DNA from: JAIVGV01 sp035295985
Lineage (GTDB): Bacteria; Acidobacteriota; Blastocatellia; Pyrinomonadales; Pyrinomonadaceae
Assembly (NCBI GenBank): GCA_035295985.1
Contig: DATHBT010000045.1
Span: forward strand, 1 to 62,205
Direction: 5' to 3'
Length of the DNA stretch: 62,205 bases
In this document: positions 8,540 to 16,837 of the stretch, in pieces
Layout of the letters: every line of letters starts with the position of its first letter
Numbering within the stretch: position 1 is the first letter of the stretch
The notes under the pieces: generated by a model
What the model was told of the DNA's origin: nothing
The model's input: the letters and a program-made list of their open reading frames with translations, nothing else
Database searches by the model: none
Position numbers and translations under genes: made by a program

Positions 8540-8995
8540 TTACTGCATCGCGCCGCGCTCGACGACGACGCACATGATCTCGGCCTCGGCGACGAGGCCG
8601 CGCCCCTCGACCTTGGCCTCGCCCCGCATCCGCTGCACGCGCGAGCCCGTGCGGAGTGCCGTCACTTCGAGCACGAGCGTGTCGCCGGGGACGACGGGCT
8701 GGCGGAAGGTGGCCTCCTTGATTTTGGTAAACAGCGGCAGCTTCTCGCCGTGGTCTTCGAACTCGCGCAGCGCGAGGATCGCGCCGGCCTGCGCCATCGC
8801 CTCGATGATCAGGACGCCGGGCATGACGGGCGCGCCGGGGAAGTGGCCCGCGAAGAACGGCTCGTTAACCGTCACCTGCTTGACGGCGACGATCCGCTCG
8901 CGCGGGACGAGTTCGGTGACGCGGTCAACTAAGAGGAACGGGTGGCGGTGCGGCAGTATCCGCTGGATGGCGCGCGAGTCGAGGAGGGTGTACAT
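8540..8995 (-). CDS. fabZ: 3-hydroxyacyl-ACP dehydratase FabZ
   Basis: The 151-aa hot-dog-fold enzyme dehydrates 3-hydroxyacyl-ACP in fatty acid elongation. The active-site His lies in LPHRHPFLLVDRV and the catalytic Glu in GHFPGAPVMPGVLIIEAMAQ. The frame continues 21 codons upstream, but that extension is translated repeat DNA, so the ATG at 8995 (MYTLLDSRAIQ) is the right start; the length then matches the family. It is embedded between skp and lpxA, the usual place, balancing acyl supply for phospholipid and lipid A. A repeat arm lies directly 5' of the ATG and no Shine-Dalgarno is visible. Confidence 0.95.
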   Translation of the reverse strand: MYTLLDSRAIQRILPHRHPFLLVDRVTELVPRERIVAVKQVTVNEPFFAGHFPGAPVMPGVLIIEAMAQAGAILALREFEDHGEKLPLFTKIKEATFRQPVVPGDTLVLEVTALRTGSRVQRMRGEAKVEGRGLVAEAEIMCVVVERGAMQ

Positions 8996-8996
8996 G

Positions 8997-9075
8997 GCAG
9001 TAAGCAGTAAGCAGTGAGCAGTGAGCAGTGATCCGAAAGACAACTGCTCACTGCTCACTGCTCACTGCTTACGTT
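8997..9075. repeat. Intergenic palindrome, AGCAGTGAGCAGTG word type
   Basis: The left arm, 8998-9031, repeats GCAGTGA; the right arm, 9044-9074, repeats TCACTGC. The loop is about 12 bp. It fills the skp-fabZ gap and begins immediately at the fabZ start codon. Confidence 0.9.
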
Positions 9076-9079
9076 CCGG

Positions 9080-9730
9080 TTACGGGCGGCTGCCGGTCGG
9101 CGCGGCCGTCGAGGCCGTGGCGGGGCGCGTCCGGTTGTACTCGGCGATGAAGTCCTTCGTGATGTCGATCTGATCGGCCACGAAGAGGACGGGGACGCGG
9201 GCGACGTCGAGCACCATCGTGTAGCCGCGCTGCGTGGCGTAGGCCGTGATGGCGTTGAAGACGTCCTGCTCGATGGGGCGCATGACCTCTTCCTGGCGCG
9301 AGTTGACAGTGCGCTCCAGGTCTTCGCTCTTGCGCTTGATCTGGACTTCGAGGTCGGCGGCCTGCTGGCGCTTCTTCTCGATCTCGGCGGGCTGGGCGAC
9401 GGCCTGCGTCTTCCTGATGTCCTCGATGATCGAGTTGTAGCGCGTCTCCAGGCCCTGGATGTCCTTAACCTGCGGCTGGAACTGCGCTTCGAGCTGCCTG
9501 GCGGCCGTGATGTAGCGTGCGATGCCGCCGGTGCCCTTCTCGTCCGTGCCGCGGAAGAAGCGCGAGTCGATGACGGCGATGCGCGTCGGGCCGGCCTGCG
9601 TGGCGGGGGCCGCGGGCTGCGCGGCGGGCGCGCCGGCCGGCCGCGCGGGCGCGGCCGTCTGGGCCTGCGCGCCGGCGACGAAGAGGGCCGCGAGCGCGAC
9701 TGCGGCGGCCGATAGGCGAATCTGATTCAT
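9080..9730 (-). CDS. skp: OmpH/Skp-family periplasmic chaperone
   Basis: The 216-aa protein starts with a signal peptide (residues 1-23, ending AGAQAQ) and an Ala/Pro-rich spacer. It continues with an OmpH-type domain: a beta start (TRIAVIDSRFF), a long charged helical hairpin at about 85-165, and VVLDVARVPVLF-like strands closing the trimer core (here YTMVLDVARVPVLFVADQID). Skp escorts unfolded outer-membrane proteins to BamA. It lies directly downstream of bamA, the standard arrangement. The low sequence identity typical of this family limits certainty about the exact orthologue, but fold, length and location agree. Confidence 0.85.
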   Translation of the reverse strand: MNQIRLSAAAVALAALFVAGAQAQTAAPARPAGAPAAQPAAPATQAGPTRIAVIDSRFFRGTDEKGTGGIARYITAARQLEAQFQPQVKDIQGLETRYNSIIEDIRKTQAVAQPAEIEKKRQQAADLEVQIKRKSEDLERTVNSRQEEVMRPIEQDVFNAITAYATQRGYTMVLDVARVPVLFVADQIDITKDFIAEYNRTRPATASTAAPTGSRP

Positions 9731-9847
9731 TGCTTTTCTGTACTGCTCCTTAAACGAACTGAGTTGGGAAACGAGGCCGGAAACCTTTTAGATGCGCCGG
9801 GGGGCCGCCCCGGTTGCGCCCCGGCCGGGAAGTTTAGCAGAGGGCGG

Positions 9848-12800
9848 CTAGAAAGTCCGCCCGATGCTGAAGCGGAAGACCTGCTTGTCCTCGTTGAAGC
9901 GCAGCGGCACCTGGTCGCTCACGCCCCGCCGAGCCTGCGGGTTGAAGGCGTAGATCAGGCGGAACGGGACGTTGACGACCGGCAACTGCACGCGCAGCTC
10001 CGCGCCCATGCTCGAACGGAAGTCGCTGAACTTGTCGAAGGCCGCCTGGGAGAGCCGGACGGCCGTGTTCGTCTGCGCCTCGCCGCGCAGGAAGACCGTC
10101 CGGAAGCCGAAGGGCAGCCCGTCCGTCCCGACGGGGCCGACGCGGACGGCGTTGGTCAGCTCCTCGCGCGTGACGATGCGGCCGTCGCGCGCCACGAGGC
10201 CGGGGAGGAGCGTCACCGGATCGATGCTCACAGCGAGGCTCGACCCCTCCTGGCAGGCGGCGAGCGAGGAGAGCGTGACGGTGGTGATGGCCTCGCCGCA
10301 CACAATCGCCCCGAGCGTCCGGAGGAACGGGTCGTCGGGCTGGAAGTTGGTCGAGAAGATCTGATCGGCCCCCTTGCGCATGTTGAAGACCGTGCCGATG
10401 TCGATGAAGGCGGCGGCCGAGAGCGGCCCGAAGATGGGGAGGCGGTACTCGAAGTTGCCGAGCAGTTGCGTGTCGGCCCCGATGGGCTGGAAGCCGCGGC
10501 TGAGGAAGCGCGGGTTCGTGCCGCCGGGGCCGGTGAACGTGCCCAGGGAGGCGAAGCGCTGTAACTCGGGCAGGCGCGTCGCGTCCGACACAGCGCCCGT
10601 CGCGTTCGACGTGACGACGACGTTCTGCGACGTGACGAACTGCTCCAGCGGGACGATGGGCGTGATCTGGCGCGGGCCGTAGCCGCGCACCGTGAACTCG
10701 TCGCCGAGGAAGTAGCGCTCGTAGATGGGCACGCCGCCGACGAACGAGATGCTGCGCTCCTGCGCCTGCCTGACCTTCTCCGAGATGGCGAACGCGCCGA
10801 CGTGGCCGGCGAGGATGCGGAAGCCGAAGACGTGCGGGATCGTGGCGCGGCGGTTCCTCACGGGGAAGAAGCGCTGGTAGGTGACGGTGGGCTGGTAGGT
10901 GCGCACGTCGCCGCCCGCCCCGGCGAAGCCGAGCGAGACGGCGAGCTGCTGGCCGTTGATGGCGTCCACGCCGCGCACGTCGCGCGAGTCGTAAACGAGG
11001 GTCGGCGTGACGCGGCTCGTCAGGATGTTGGTCTGCTCGTAGATGACCGGGATGGCGTTCTGCGGGTTGTTCGGGTCCTGGTTGACCTCGGGGTCGCGCG
11101 TCGAGGTCTGCGAGATGGAGTAGGTCAGCCCGACGCGGGTCGAGAGCGTGAAGGGCCGCTTCTTGTAGAACTCGGAGAGCGGGGCGGTGGCGAAGACCGA
11201 GCCGCCGATGGTGCGCTGCGTGAACAGGTTCTCTTCCGAGGTGTTGAAGAAGTCGAACTGGTTGCTGATCCCGGCGAGCGCCTCCGTGTTCTGCGACAGG
11301 AACGTGCCCTCGCCGAAGAACTTGAGCGAGTAGGCATAGACGGAGAAGCCGGCCGTGATCGGGCGGTTGCGGATGTACGGCTCGGTGAAGGAGAAGACGA
11401 AGGAACTCTGCCGGTTGCCGGCGGCGAACTGGAGCGACAGCGACTCGCCGCGCCCCAACAGGTTGTTCGTCGAGTAGTCGAGGCCGAAGAACGACCCGCC
11501 GATGCCGGAGATGCCGCCGTTGAAGGAAATCTGCTGGCGGCCGCGCTCCGTCACCTTGACGGTCACGTCCACCAGCCCCTCCTCCTCGTTCTGGCGGAAG
11601 TCAACGTCCTTGTCCTTATCGACGGGATCGAAGAAGCCGAGCTGGTTCAGCCTGAGCACCGAGTACTCGACGTAGTTCTGGTTGTAGATGTCGCCCTCGT
11701 TGAGGATGAACTCGCGGCGCAGGACGTTGTCGCGCGTGAACGTGTTGCCGGCGAACTCAAGCCGCCGCAGCGTGAACTGCCGGCCCTCGTTGATCGTGAT
11801 GGTGTAATCGACGACGCCTTCGCGCGGGTTCGCGGGGTTGTCCTTAAACGTCGGCTCCGGGTCGGCCTCGTACTGGATGAAGCCGGCCTGACCGTAGAGC
11901 TTTTTCAGCTCCTCGAAGAGCGACTTGTAGATGCGCTCGCCGCTCGCCACGTCGCCCTTGTTCAGCCCGATGACGGAGCGGATGACCTGTTCGGAGAAGA
12001 TCGAGTTGCCCTCGATCTTCACGTCACCCAGCCGGTAGAGCTTGCCCTCGATGACGGGGACGGTGACGCGCAGCGCCTCGTCGGTCGAGGAGAGCAGCGG
12101 GAGCGGGACGGGGAAGCCCGTGCGGCGCGGCCCCAGGCCCTCGATGACGGGGTCGCCCGTGCGCGCCTGGAGATACCCCTTGCCGCGCATGTAGTTCGTG
12201 ACGTTGCCGCGGAGATCGGCCTCGAGCTTTTCGGGGTCGAGGATGTCCTGCCCCTTGAAGCGCGAGATGAAGCCGGCCTCCTTGACGTACTTCATCGAGC
12301 CGCGCAGCTCGCCGTCCGAGAAGTGCTCGTTGCCCGTGAACTCGATGTCCACGACGCGGACGCGGTCGCCCTGATCGACGACGAAGGTGACGGACTCCGA
12401 GGTGGCCGAGACCTCCTCGCGGCGCGGCTCGACCGTAGCGTTCGGGTAGCCGCGCGCGGCCAAAAGCTCCTTGATGACGCGCGTCGCGGCCTGGAGCTTG
12501 ACGGGGTCGCTGACGTTCTCCTTCTGGATGCCGACGCGCCGCTCGCGGAAGGCCTTCAAAACGTCCGACTCGGTGACGGCCGACAGCCCCTCGAACTCCA
12601 GCTCGCGGATGATCGGGAGTTCCTTGACCTCGAAGGTGACGACGACGCCGCCGCGCGGCCCCGTCTCGGTCGTGACGCGCGACTCCGTGCGCTGGAAGAA
12701 GCCGAGGTCCATCAGCGTGCGGAAGTCGCGCGCCACCTGTTCCTCGTTGTAGGGATCACCGGGCCGTGTCTGGATGTAGTAGAGGAGGTCTTCGCGGCGG

Positions 12801-12979
12801 TTGCGGCGGTTGCCCCTGATGTAGACCTCCTCGACGAGCTGCTGTGACGACGGGGCCGGCTGCGCCTGCGGCTCCTGCGCCGAGGCCGTGAAGCGGGCCG
12901 CAAAGCCGGCGGGCAGGGCGAGTTGGCCGAAGATGAGCGCGGCCACGAGTATGCGCCGCAGGGGCGCGCTGTTTCGCAT
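9848..12979 (-). CDS. bamA: Outer membrane protein assembly factor BamA
   Basis: The 1043-aa protein is a BamA/Omp85 insertase. A signal peptide of about 30 residues is followed by a Gln/Pro-rich spacer, then five POTRA domains across roughly 45-470 (first VEEVYIRGNRRNRREDLLYY, last FTLRRLEFAGNTFTRDNVLR), and a C-terminal 16-strand barrel. The barrel carries the lid-lock motif VRGYGPR (about residue 760) and ends in the outer-membrane C-terminal Phe (SIGRTF). It is longer than E. coli BamA (810 aa), partly through an insertion at about 870-980 containing two Cys. It heads the bamA-skp-fabZ-lpxA-lpxI run and acts in the outer membrane. Confidence 0.95.
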   Translation of the reverse strand: MRNSAPLRRILVAALIFGQLALPAGFAARFTASAQEPQAQPAPSSQQLVEEVYIRGNRRNRREDLLYYIQTRPGDPYNEEQVARDFRTLMDLGFFQRTESRVTTETGPRGGVVVTFEVKELPIIRELEFEGLSAVTESDVLKAFRERRVGIQKENVSDPVKLQAATRVIKELLAARGYPNATVEPRREEVSATSESVTFVVDQGDRVRVVDIEFTGNEHFSDGELRGSMKYVKEAGFISRFKGQDILDPEKLEADLRGNVTNYMRGKGYLQARTGDPVIEGLGPRRTGFPVPLPLLSSTDEALRVTVPVIEGKLYRLGDVKIEGNSIFSEQVIRSVIGLNKGDVASGERIYKSLFEELKKLYGQAGFIQYEADPEPTFKDNPANPREGVVDYTITINEGRQFTLRRLEFAGNTFTRDNVLRREFILNEGDIYNQNYVEYSVLRLNQLGFFDPVDKDKDVDFRQNEEEGLVDVTVKVTERGRQQISFNGGISGIGGSFFGLDYSTNNLLGRGESLSLQFAAGNRQSSFVFSFTEPYIRNRPITAGFSVYAYSLKFFGEGTFLSQNTEALAGISNQFDFFNTSEENLFTQRTIGGSVFATAPLSEFYKKRPFTLSTRVGLTYSISQTSTRDPEVNQDPNNPQNAIPVIYEQTNILTSRVTPTLVYDSRDVRGVDAINGQQLAVSLGFAGAGGDVRTYQPTVTYQRFFPVRNRRATIPHVFGFRILAGHVGAFAISEKVRQAQERSISFVGGVPIYERYFLGDEFTVRGYGPRQITPIVPLEQFVTSQNVVVTSNATGAVSDATRLPELQRFASLGTFTGPGGTNPRFLSRGFQPIGADTQLLGNFEYRLPIFGPLSAAAFIDIGTVFNMRKGADQIFSTNFQPDDPFLRTLGAIVCGEAITTVTLSSLAACQEGSSLAVSIDPVTLLPGLVARDGRIVTREELTNAVRVGPVGTDGLPFGFRTVFLRGEAQTNTAVRLSQAAFDKFSDFRSSMGAELRVQLPVVNVPFRLIYAFNPQARRGVSDQVPLRFNEDKQVFRFSIGRTF

Positions 12980-13335
12980 AATTGCTATCGCCTCAAAGTG
13001 AATGAACTTTGGGGTGGCCGGGGACGTGCTGCCACTTGAGAGAATAAAACTTTCGGATGAACGTCTTAACCCAGACCGGGAGCGGCGCGCGTAGTCGCGT
13101 CAGGGTCGTGCGCGCCGCGTCTCGTCCTGTGCCCTTTGGACGCGCGGCGCGCGAGACCGAGTTGCCAGTCAGACTACGCCCGCAAAGGCGCGCATTATAC
13201 AAGGCGGGGAAGGCAAAAGTAAAAAGGCAGAAGGCAGAGGTGCGGGCGAAAGTCTGCCGGCTCAGGGCTTTGAGGCCCGGCCCGGCGCAACCTCTCGCCG
13301 CCCCCTTCTTGCCTTCCGCCCTTCTACTCTCGCCT
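12980..13335. other. Intergenic region between clpC and bamA with a GGCAGAAGGCAG palindrome
   Basis: No gene is credible in these 356 bp. Positions 13213-13240 hold AAAGTAAAAAGGCAGAAGGC, mirrored by TTCTTGCCTTCCGCCCTTCT at 13303-13330, an imperfect palindrome of the same class as the others. The part nearest bamA (12980-13210) should carry the bamA promoter, but I cannot pick a convincing -10/-35 pair. Confidence 0.6.
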
Positions 13336-15723
13336 TCAGTGAATCAGAACCGCGTCGCCCGGCTCCTCCACCCCGGCGGGCCGGTGCGAGAGCGCGCCCG
13401 CGTCCTCGTAAACCTCTATGACGCTCGCGCCCTTGAGCTCGCCCTGGATGAGCGCCTCGGAGAGCGGGTCTTCGACGTACTTTTGCAGCGCGCGGCGCAG
13501 GGGCCGGGCGCCGTAGGAGCGGTCGGAGCAGGTCTTCTGGACGATCCAGCGTTTGGCCTCGTCCGTCAGGCGCACTTCGAGGTCGCGCCGGCCCAGGGTC
13601 TTGTTGAGCTGGTTGATCTGGAGGCCGACGATCTCCAACAGCTCGTCCTCGTGCAACTGGTCGAAGATGATGATCTCGTCGAGGCGGTTGATGAACTCCG
13701 GGTTGAAGGTCTGCTTGACGGCCGACATCACCATCTCTTCCAGCTTCTCGCGCGTGTCGGCGACCGTGGCCTGGAAGCCGAGCGCCGCGCGCTTCTGGAT
13801 GAAGCGCGCGCCGATGTTCGAGGTCATGATGATGATCGCGTTCTTGAAATCGACCGTGTTGCCGAGCGCGTCCGTCAGGATGCCGTCCTCGAAGACTTGC
13901 AGCAGGACGTTGAAGATGTCGGGGTGCGCCTTCTCGATCTCGTCGAAGAGCAGCACGGAGTAGGGCGAGCGCTTGATGCGCTCGGTCAACTGCCCGCCCT
14001 CCTCGTGGCCGACGTAGCCGGGAGGGCTGCCGATGAGCTTCGAGACCGAGTGCTTCTCCATGAACTCCGACATGTCGAAGCGGATCATCGCGCGCTCCGA
14101 GCCGAACAGGAACTCGGCCAGGCTGCGCGCGACCTCGGTTTTGCCGACGCCCGTCGGCCCTAAGAACAGGAACGAGCCGACCGGCCGCTGCGGACTCTTC
14201 AACCCCGCGCGCGAGCGCCGGATGGAGCGCGCGAGCGCCGAGATGGCGGGACGCTGCGCGATGACGCGCACGCGCAACTCCTCCTCGATCCGCAGCAGCT
14301 TCTGCGTCTCCTCTTCCTTGAGCGACGTGACGGGGATGCCCGTCCAGCGCGCGATCACCTCTTCGATGTCGTCGCGCGTCACGGCGGCCGAGAGGATCAT
14401 CTCCTCCTCTTCCTGCAAGCGCGCGGCCGACAGGCTGTCGAGCAGGTAGGACGAGCGGCTGCGGCCGTCGGCTACCGGCGGCACGAGTCCCACGTCGCCG
14501 CCTATTCCGGCGTCGCGGCGGACGCGCAGCTTGACGCGCGCGCCGGCCTCGTCGATCACGTCGATGGCCTTGTCGGGCAGGAAGCGGTCGGGGATGTAGC
14601 GGTTCGACTGATAGACCGCGGCCTCGATGGCGTCCTCCGTGTAGCGCACCTGGTGGAACGCCTCGTAACGCTCACGCACGCCGTCGAGGATGCTGATCGC
14701 TTCCTCCTCGGACGGCGGCGGGACTTTGACGGCCTGAAAGCGACGCTCCAAAGATCGATCCTTCTCAATCGACTTGCGGAACTCGGCCGGCGTCGTCGCG
14801 CCGATGCACTGAATCTCTCCGCGGGAGAGCGCGGGCTTGAGGATGTTCGCCGCGTCTAGCGAGCCTTCCGCGGAGCCTGCTCCGACGAGCGTGTGCAGCT
14901 CGTCGATGAAGACGATGTACTGCGGGTTCTCGACCAGCTCGCGCATGATCTGCTTCAAACGCTCCTCGAACTGCCCGCGGTACTTCGTGCCCGCGACGAT
15001 GAGCGACAGATCGAGCGAGAGTATCCGCTTGTTCTCCAGGAACGACGGCACGTCGCCGCGGATGATGCGCTGCGCGAGCCCTTCGACGATGGCGGTCTTG
15101 CCGACGCCCGGCTCGCCGATGAGCACGGGGTTGTTCTTCGTCCGCCGGCACAGTATCTGGACGGCGCGCTCGATCTCGGCCTCGCGGCCGACTAACGGGT
15201 CGAGCTTGTCGTTGGCGGCGTCGTCGGTGAGATCGCGCGAGAACTCGGCGAGGTGCGGCGTGTCCTTCTTCTGCGAGCTACGAGGGTCCGACCCCGTGGC
15301 GCGGGCCACCTCCTCCCTGACGGCGACGAGGCGCAGGCCGCGCTCGTAGAGAATCTCGGCGGCCATCGAGCGCTCTTCGCGCAGGAGGCCGAGCAGCAGG
15401 TGTTCCGTCCCGATGTGGCGGTGCTGGAGGCGGTCGGACTCCTCGTGCGCGTAGGCCAGCACGCGCTTCGTCTCGGGCGCGAGCGGGAGTTCGACCGAGG
15501 TGGAAATCTTCTCGCGCAATGGGGCGCGGTTCTCGATCTCCTTGCGGATGGCTTCGAGCGACGCCTGGGCGCGGGCGAGGAAGCGCGCCGTCAGGGTCTT
15601 GTCCTCGCGCATCAGGCCGAGCAGCAGGTGCTCCGGCTCGATGGCCGGCGCGCCGAACTGCGAGGCCTCGTAGCGCGCGAAGAAGATGACCCGCCGCGCC
15701 TTTTCCGTGTAGCGTTCGAACAT
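13336..15723 (-). CDS. clpC: ClpC-type ATP-dependent Clp protease ATP-binding subunit (Hsp100 unfoldase)
   Basis: The 795-aa protein has two N-terminal Clp repeats (about 5-145), a first AAA+ module with Walker A GEPGVGKT near residue 208, and a second with GPTGVGKT near 524, DEIEKAHPDIFN and SNIGARF. A LGF tripeptide (AALGFQ) of the kind that docks ClpP is present, so it should feed substrates to the protease. The start MFERYTEKARRVIFFARYEA is standard ClpC; the frame runs on upstream through repeat DNA, so ATG at 15723 is chosen. The linker between the two modules is short (about 60 residues) and lacks the coiled-coil UVR/M-domain expected in ClpC. Confidence 0.9.
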   Translation of the reverse strand: MFERYTEKARRVIFFARYEASQFGAPAIEPEHLLLGLMREDKTLTARFLARAQASLEAIRKEIENRAPLREKISTSVELPLAPETKRVLAYAHEESDRLQHRHIGTEHLLLGLLREERSMAAEILYERGLRLVAVREEVARATGSDPRSSQKKDTPHLAEFSRDLTDDAANDKLDPLVGREAEIERAVQILCRRTKNNPVLIGEPGVGKTAIVEGLAQRIIRGDVPSFLENKRILSLDLSLIVAGTKYRGQFEERLKQIMRELVENPQYIVFIDELHTLVGAGSAEGSLDAANILKPALSRGEIQCIGATTPAEFRKSIEKDRSLERRFQAVKVPPPSEEEAISILDGVRERYEAFHQVRYTEDAIEAAVYQSNRYIPDRFLPDKAIDVIDEAGARVKLRVRRDAGIGGDVGLVPPVADGRSRSSYLLDSLSAARLQEEEEMILSAAVTRDDIEEVIARWTGIPVTSLKEEETQKLLRIEEELRVRVIAQRPAISALARSIRRSRAGLKSPQRPVGSFLFLGPTGVGKTEVARSLAEFLFGSERAMIRFDMSEFMEKHSVSKLIGSPPGYVGHEEGGQLTERIKRSPYSVLLFDEIEKAHPDIFNVLLQVFEDGILTDALGNTVDFKNAIIIMTSNIGARFIQKRAALGFQATVADTREKLEEMVMSAVKQTFNPEFINRLDEIIIFDQLHEDELLEIVGLQINQLNKTLGRRDLEVRLTDEAKRWIVQKTCSDRSYGARPLRRALQKYVEDPLSEALIQGELKGASVIEVYEDAGALSHRPAGVEEPGDAVLIH

Positions 15724-16036
15724 AAAAACAGTTTGACCGTCGGTTCCGGAGCCGGGTGGTGTGGCGTGCGCGAAGTCGAGAGACAAAAACCCTCGTGTCC
15801 GCCCGCCGGCATTATAGCCTAACGGGGCGCGACCCGAAAGAGAGGCTTTCCCGGCCGGAAGGTCGATCCGTAGTTGAATAGCCGGGGAGGCACTCACCAC
15901 GGAGACACAGAGGACACAGAGGTAACACGGAGAAAAGCGTTCAACTCTCTGTGCCCCCTCCATGTTCTCCGTGTATCCGTGGTGAGTGCCATTAGTGAGC
16001 GTTCAGCCTTAAGTGCCGTGAAACGCCGCCGAGACC
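15724..16036. repeat. lolD-clpC intergenic region with a CACCACGGAGACACAGAGG palindrome
   Basis: The element at 15890-15993 begins GGCACTCACCACGGAGACAC and ends with its mirror TCCGTGGTGAGTGCC; the left side continues AGAGGACACAGAGG and the right side holds CTCTGTGCCCCCTCC. A half copy lies at 23955-23997. The remaining bases up to 15723 are GC-rich with no gene seen; the clpC promoter presumably lies there. Confidence 0.8.
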
Positions 16037-16837
16037 TCAAAATTCGTGCTCGCGCAGCACCCCGCCGGAGAGCACGAGCGCGCGACCGCACAGGCGTGCC
16101 AGCCGCTCGTTGTGCGTGGCGACGATGACGGCCGCGCCCCGTTCGTGCGCCAGGCGGACGAGCAGCGCGCCGACCTCCTCGCCCGCCGCCGCGTCCAGGT
16201 TGCCCGTCGGCTCGTCGGCGAGGACGAGCGAAGGGGGGCGGACGACCGCGCGCGCGACGGCGACGCGCTGCTGTTCGCCGCCCGAAAGCTCCCCCGGCAG
16301 ATGTCCGGCGCGCGCGGCCAGCCCCACCGAGTCGAGCGCGCGGCGCGCCGCGGCCATGCTCTCCCCGCGAGCGCGCCGCGCGACGAGCAGCGGCAGCGCG
16401 ACGTTCTCTAAGGCCGTCAGCTCCGCCAGCAGGTGATGGAACTGGAAGACGAACCCGACCGCGCCACCGCGCCAGCCGGTCAACTCCTCCCGCGTCGCCT
16501 TCGTCAGATCGAAGCCGAAGGCCGCCACCTCGCCAGCGTCCGCCGCGTCAAGCCCGCCGCAGACGTGCAGCAGCGTTGACTTGCCCGCGCCCGAAGCGCC
16601 GAGGATCGCCACCGACTCGCCCGCACGCACGGCGAGCGACGCCCCGCGCAAGACCTCGACGTGCCCGCCCGGCGTCCGATACGACTTCCGAACGTCAACC
16701 ACGACGAGTCCATCGCCCGAAGACTTGAGCCGGGAGTCCTCGCGCTTGAGTCCTAAGTCTTCGGAGCGGGCTTCGTGCGGCGCGGCCTGTTCTTTCGACT
16801 CCGGGATCAAGACTCCAGACTCCAGACTGTCTTTCAT
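16037..16837 (-). CDS. lolD: LolD-like lipoprotein-export ABC ATPase
   Basis: The 266-aa ATPase shows Walker A GASGAGKST, the family-typical Q-loop region GFVFQFHHLLAELTALENV, signature LSGGEQQRVAVARAVV, and Walker B LVLADEPTGNLD. LolD with LolC/E releases outer-membrane lipoproteins from the inner membrane to LolA. It overlaps the permease gene by 4 bp (ATGA), so the two are coupled. The first about 43 residues are an oddity: they are charged, unrelated to the fold, and encoded by repeat-like DNA (GACTCCAGACTCCAGAC words). A GTG further in, at the segment VVDVRKSYR, could be the ancestral start. Confidence 0.88.
   Translation of the reverse strand: MKDSLESGVLIPESKEQAAPHEARSEDLGLKREDSRLKSSGDGLVVVDVRKSYRTPGGHVEVLRGASLAVRAGESVAILGASGAGKSTLLHVCGGLDAADAGEVAAFGFDLTKATREELTGWRGGAVGFVFQFHHLLAELTALENVALPLLVARRARGESMAAARRALDSVGLAARAGHLPGELSGGEQQRVAVARAVVRPPSLVLADEPTGNLDAAAGEEVGALLVRLAHERGAAVIVATHNERLARLCGRALVLSGGVLREHEF
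16712..16830. repeat. Repeat-like palindromic words inside the 5' end of lolD
   Basis: One side has GAAGACTTGAGCCGGGAGTC and CTTGAGTCCTAAGTCTTCGG; the other has GACTCCGGGATCAAGACTCC and AGACTCCAGAC. The short-word, mirrored build is that of the intergenic palindromes, but here it is in frame and translated as the LolD N-terminal extension. Confidence 0.6.

Noticed and set aside
8996..9058. A 21-codon N-terminal extension of FabZ
   Set aside because: It is translated repeat DNA (AGCAGTGAGC words) and FabZ proteins do not have it.
9764..12847. Long plus-strand open frames opposite bamA
   Set aside because: In very GC-rich DNA the antisense of real genes stays open; the minus strand encodes complete BamA.
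15724..15963. An 80-codon upstream extension of ClpC
   Set aside because: It passes through a palindromic repeat; the ClpC N-domain begins exactly at ATG 15723.
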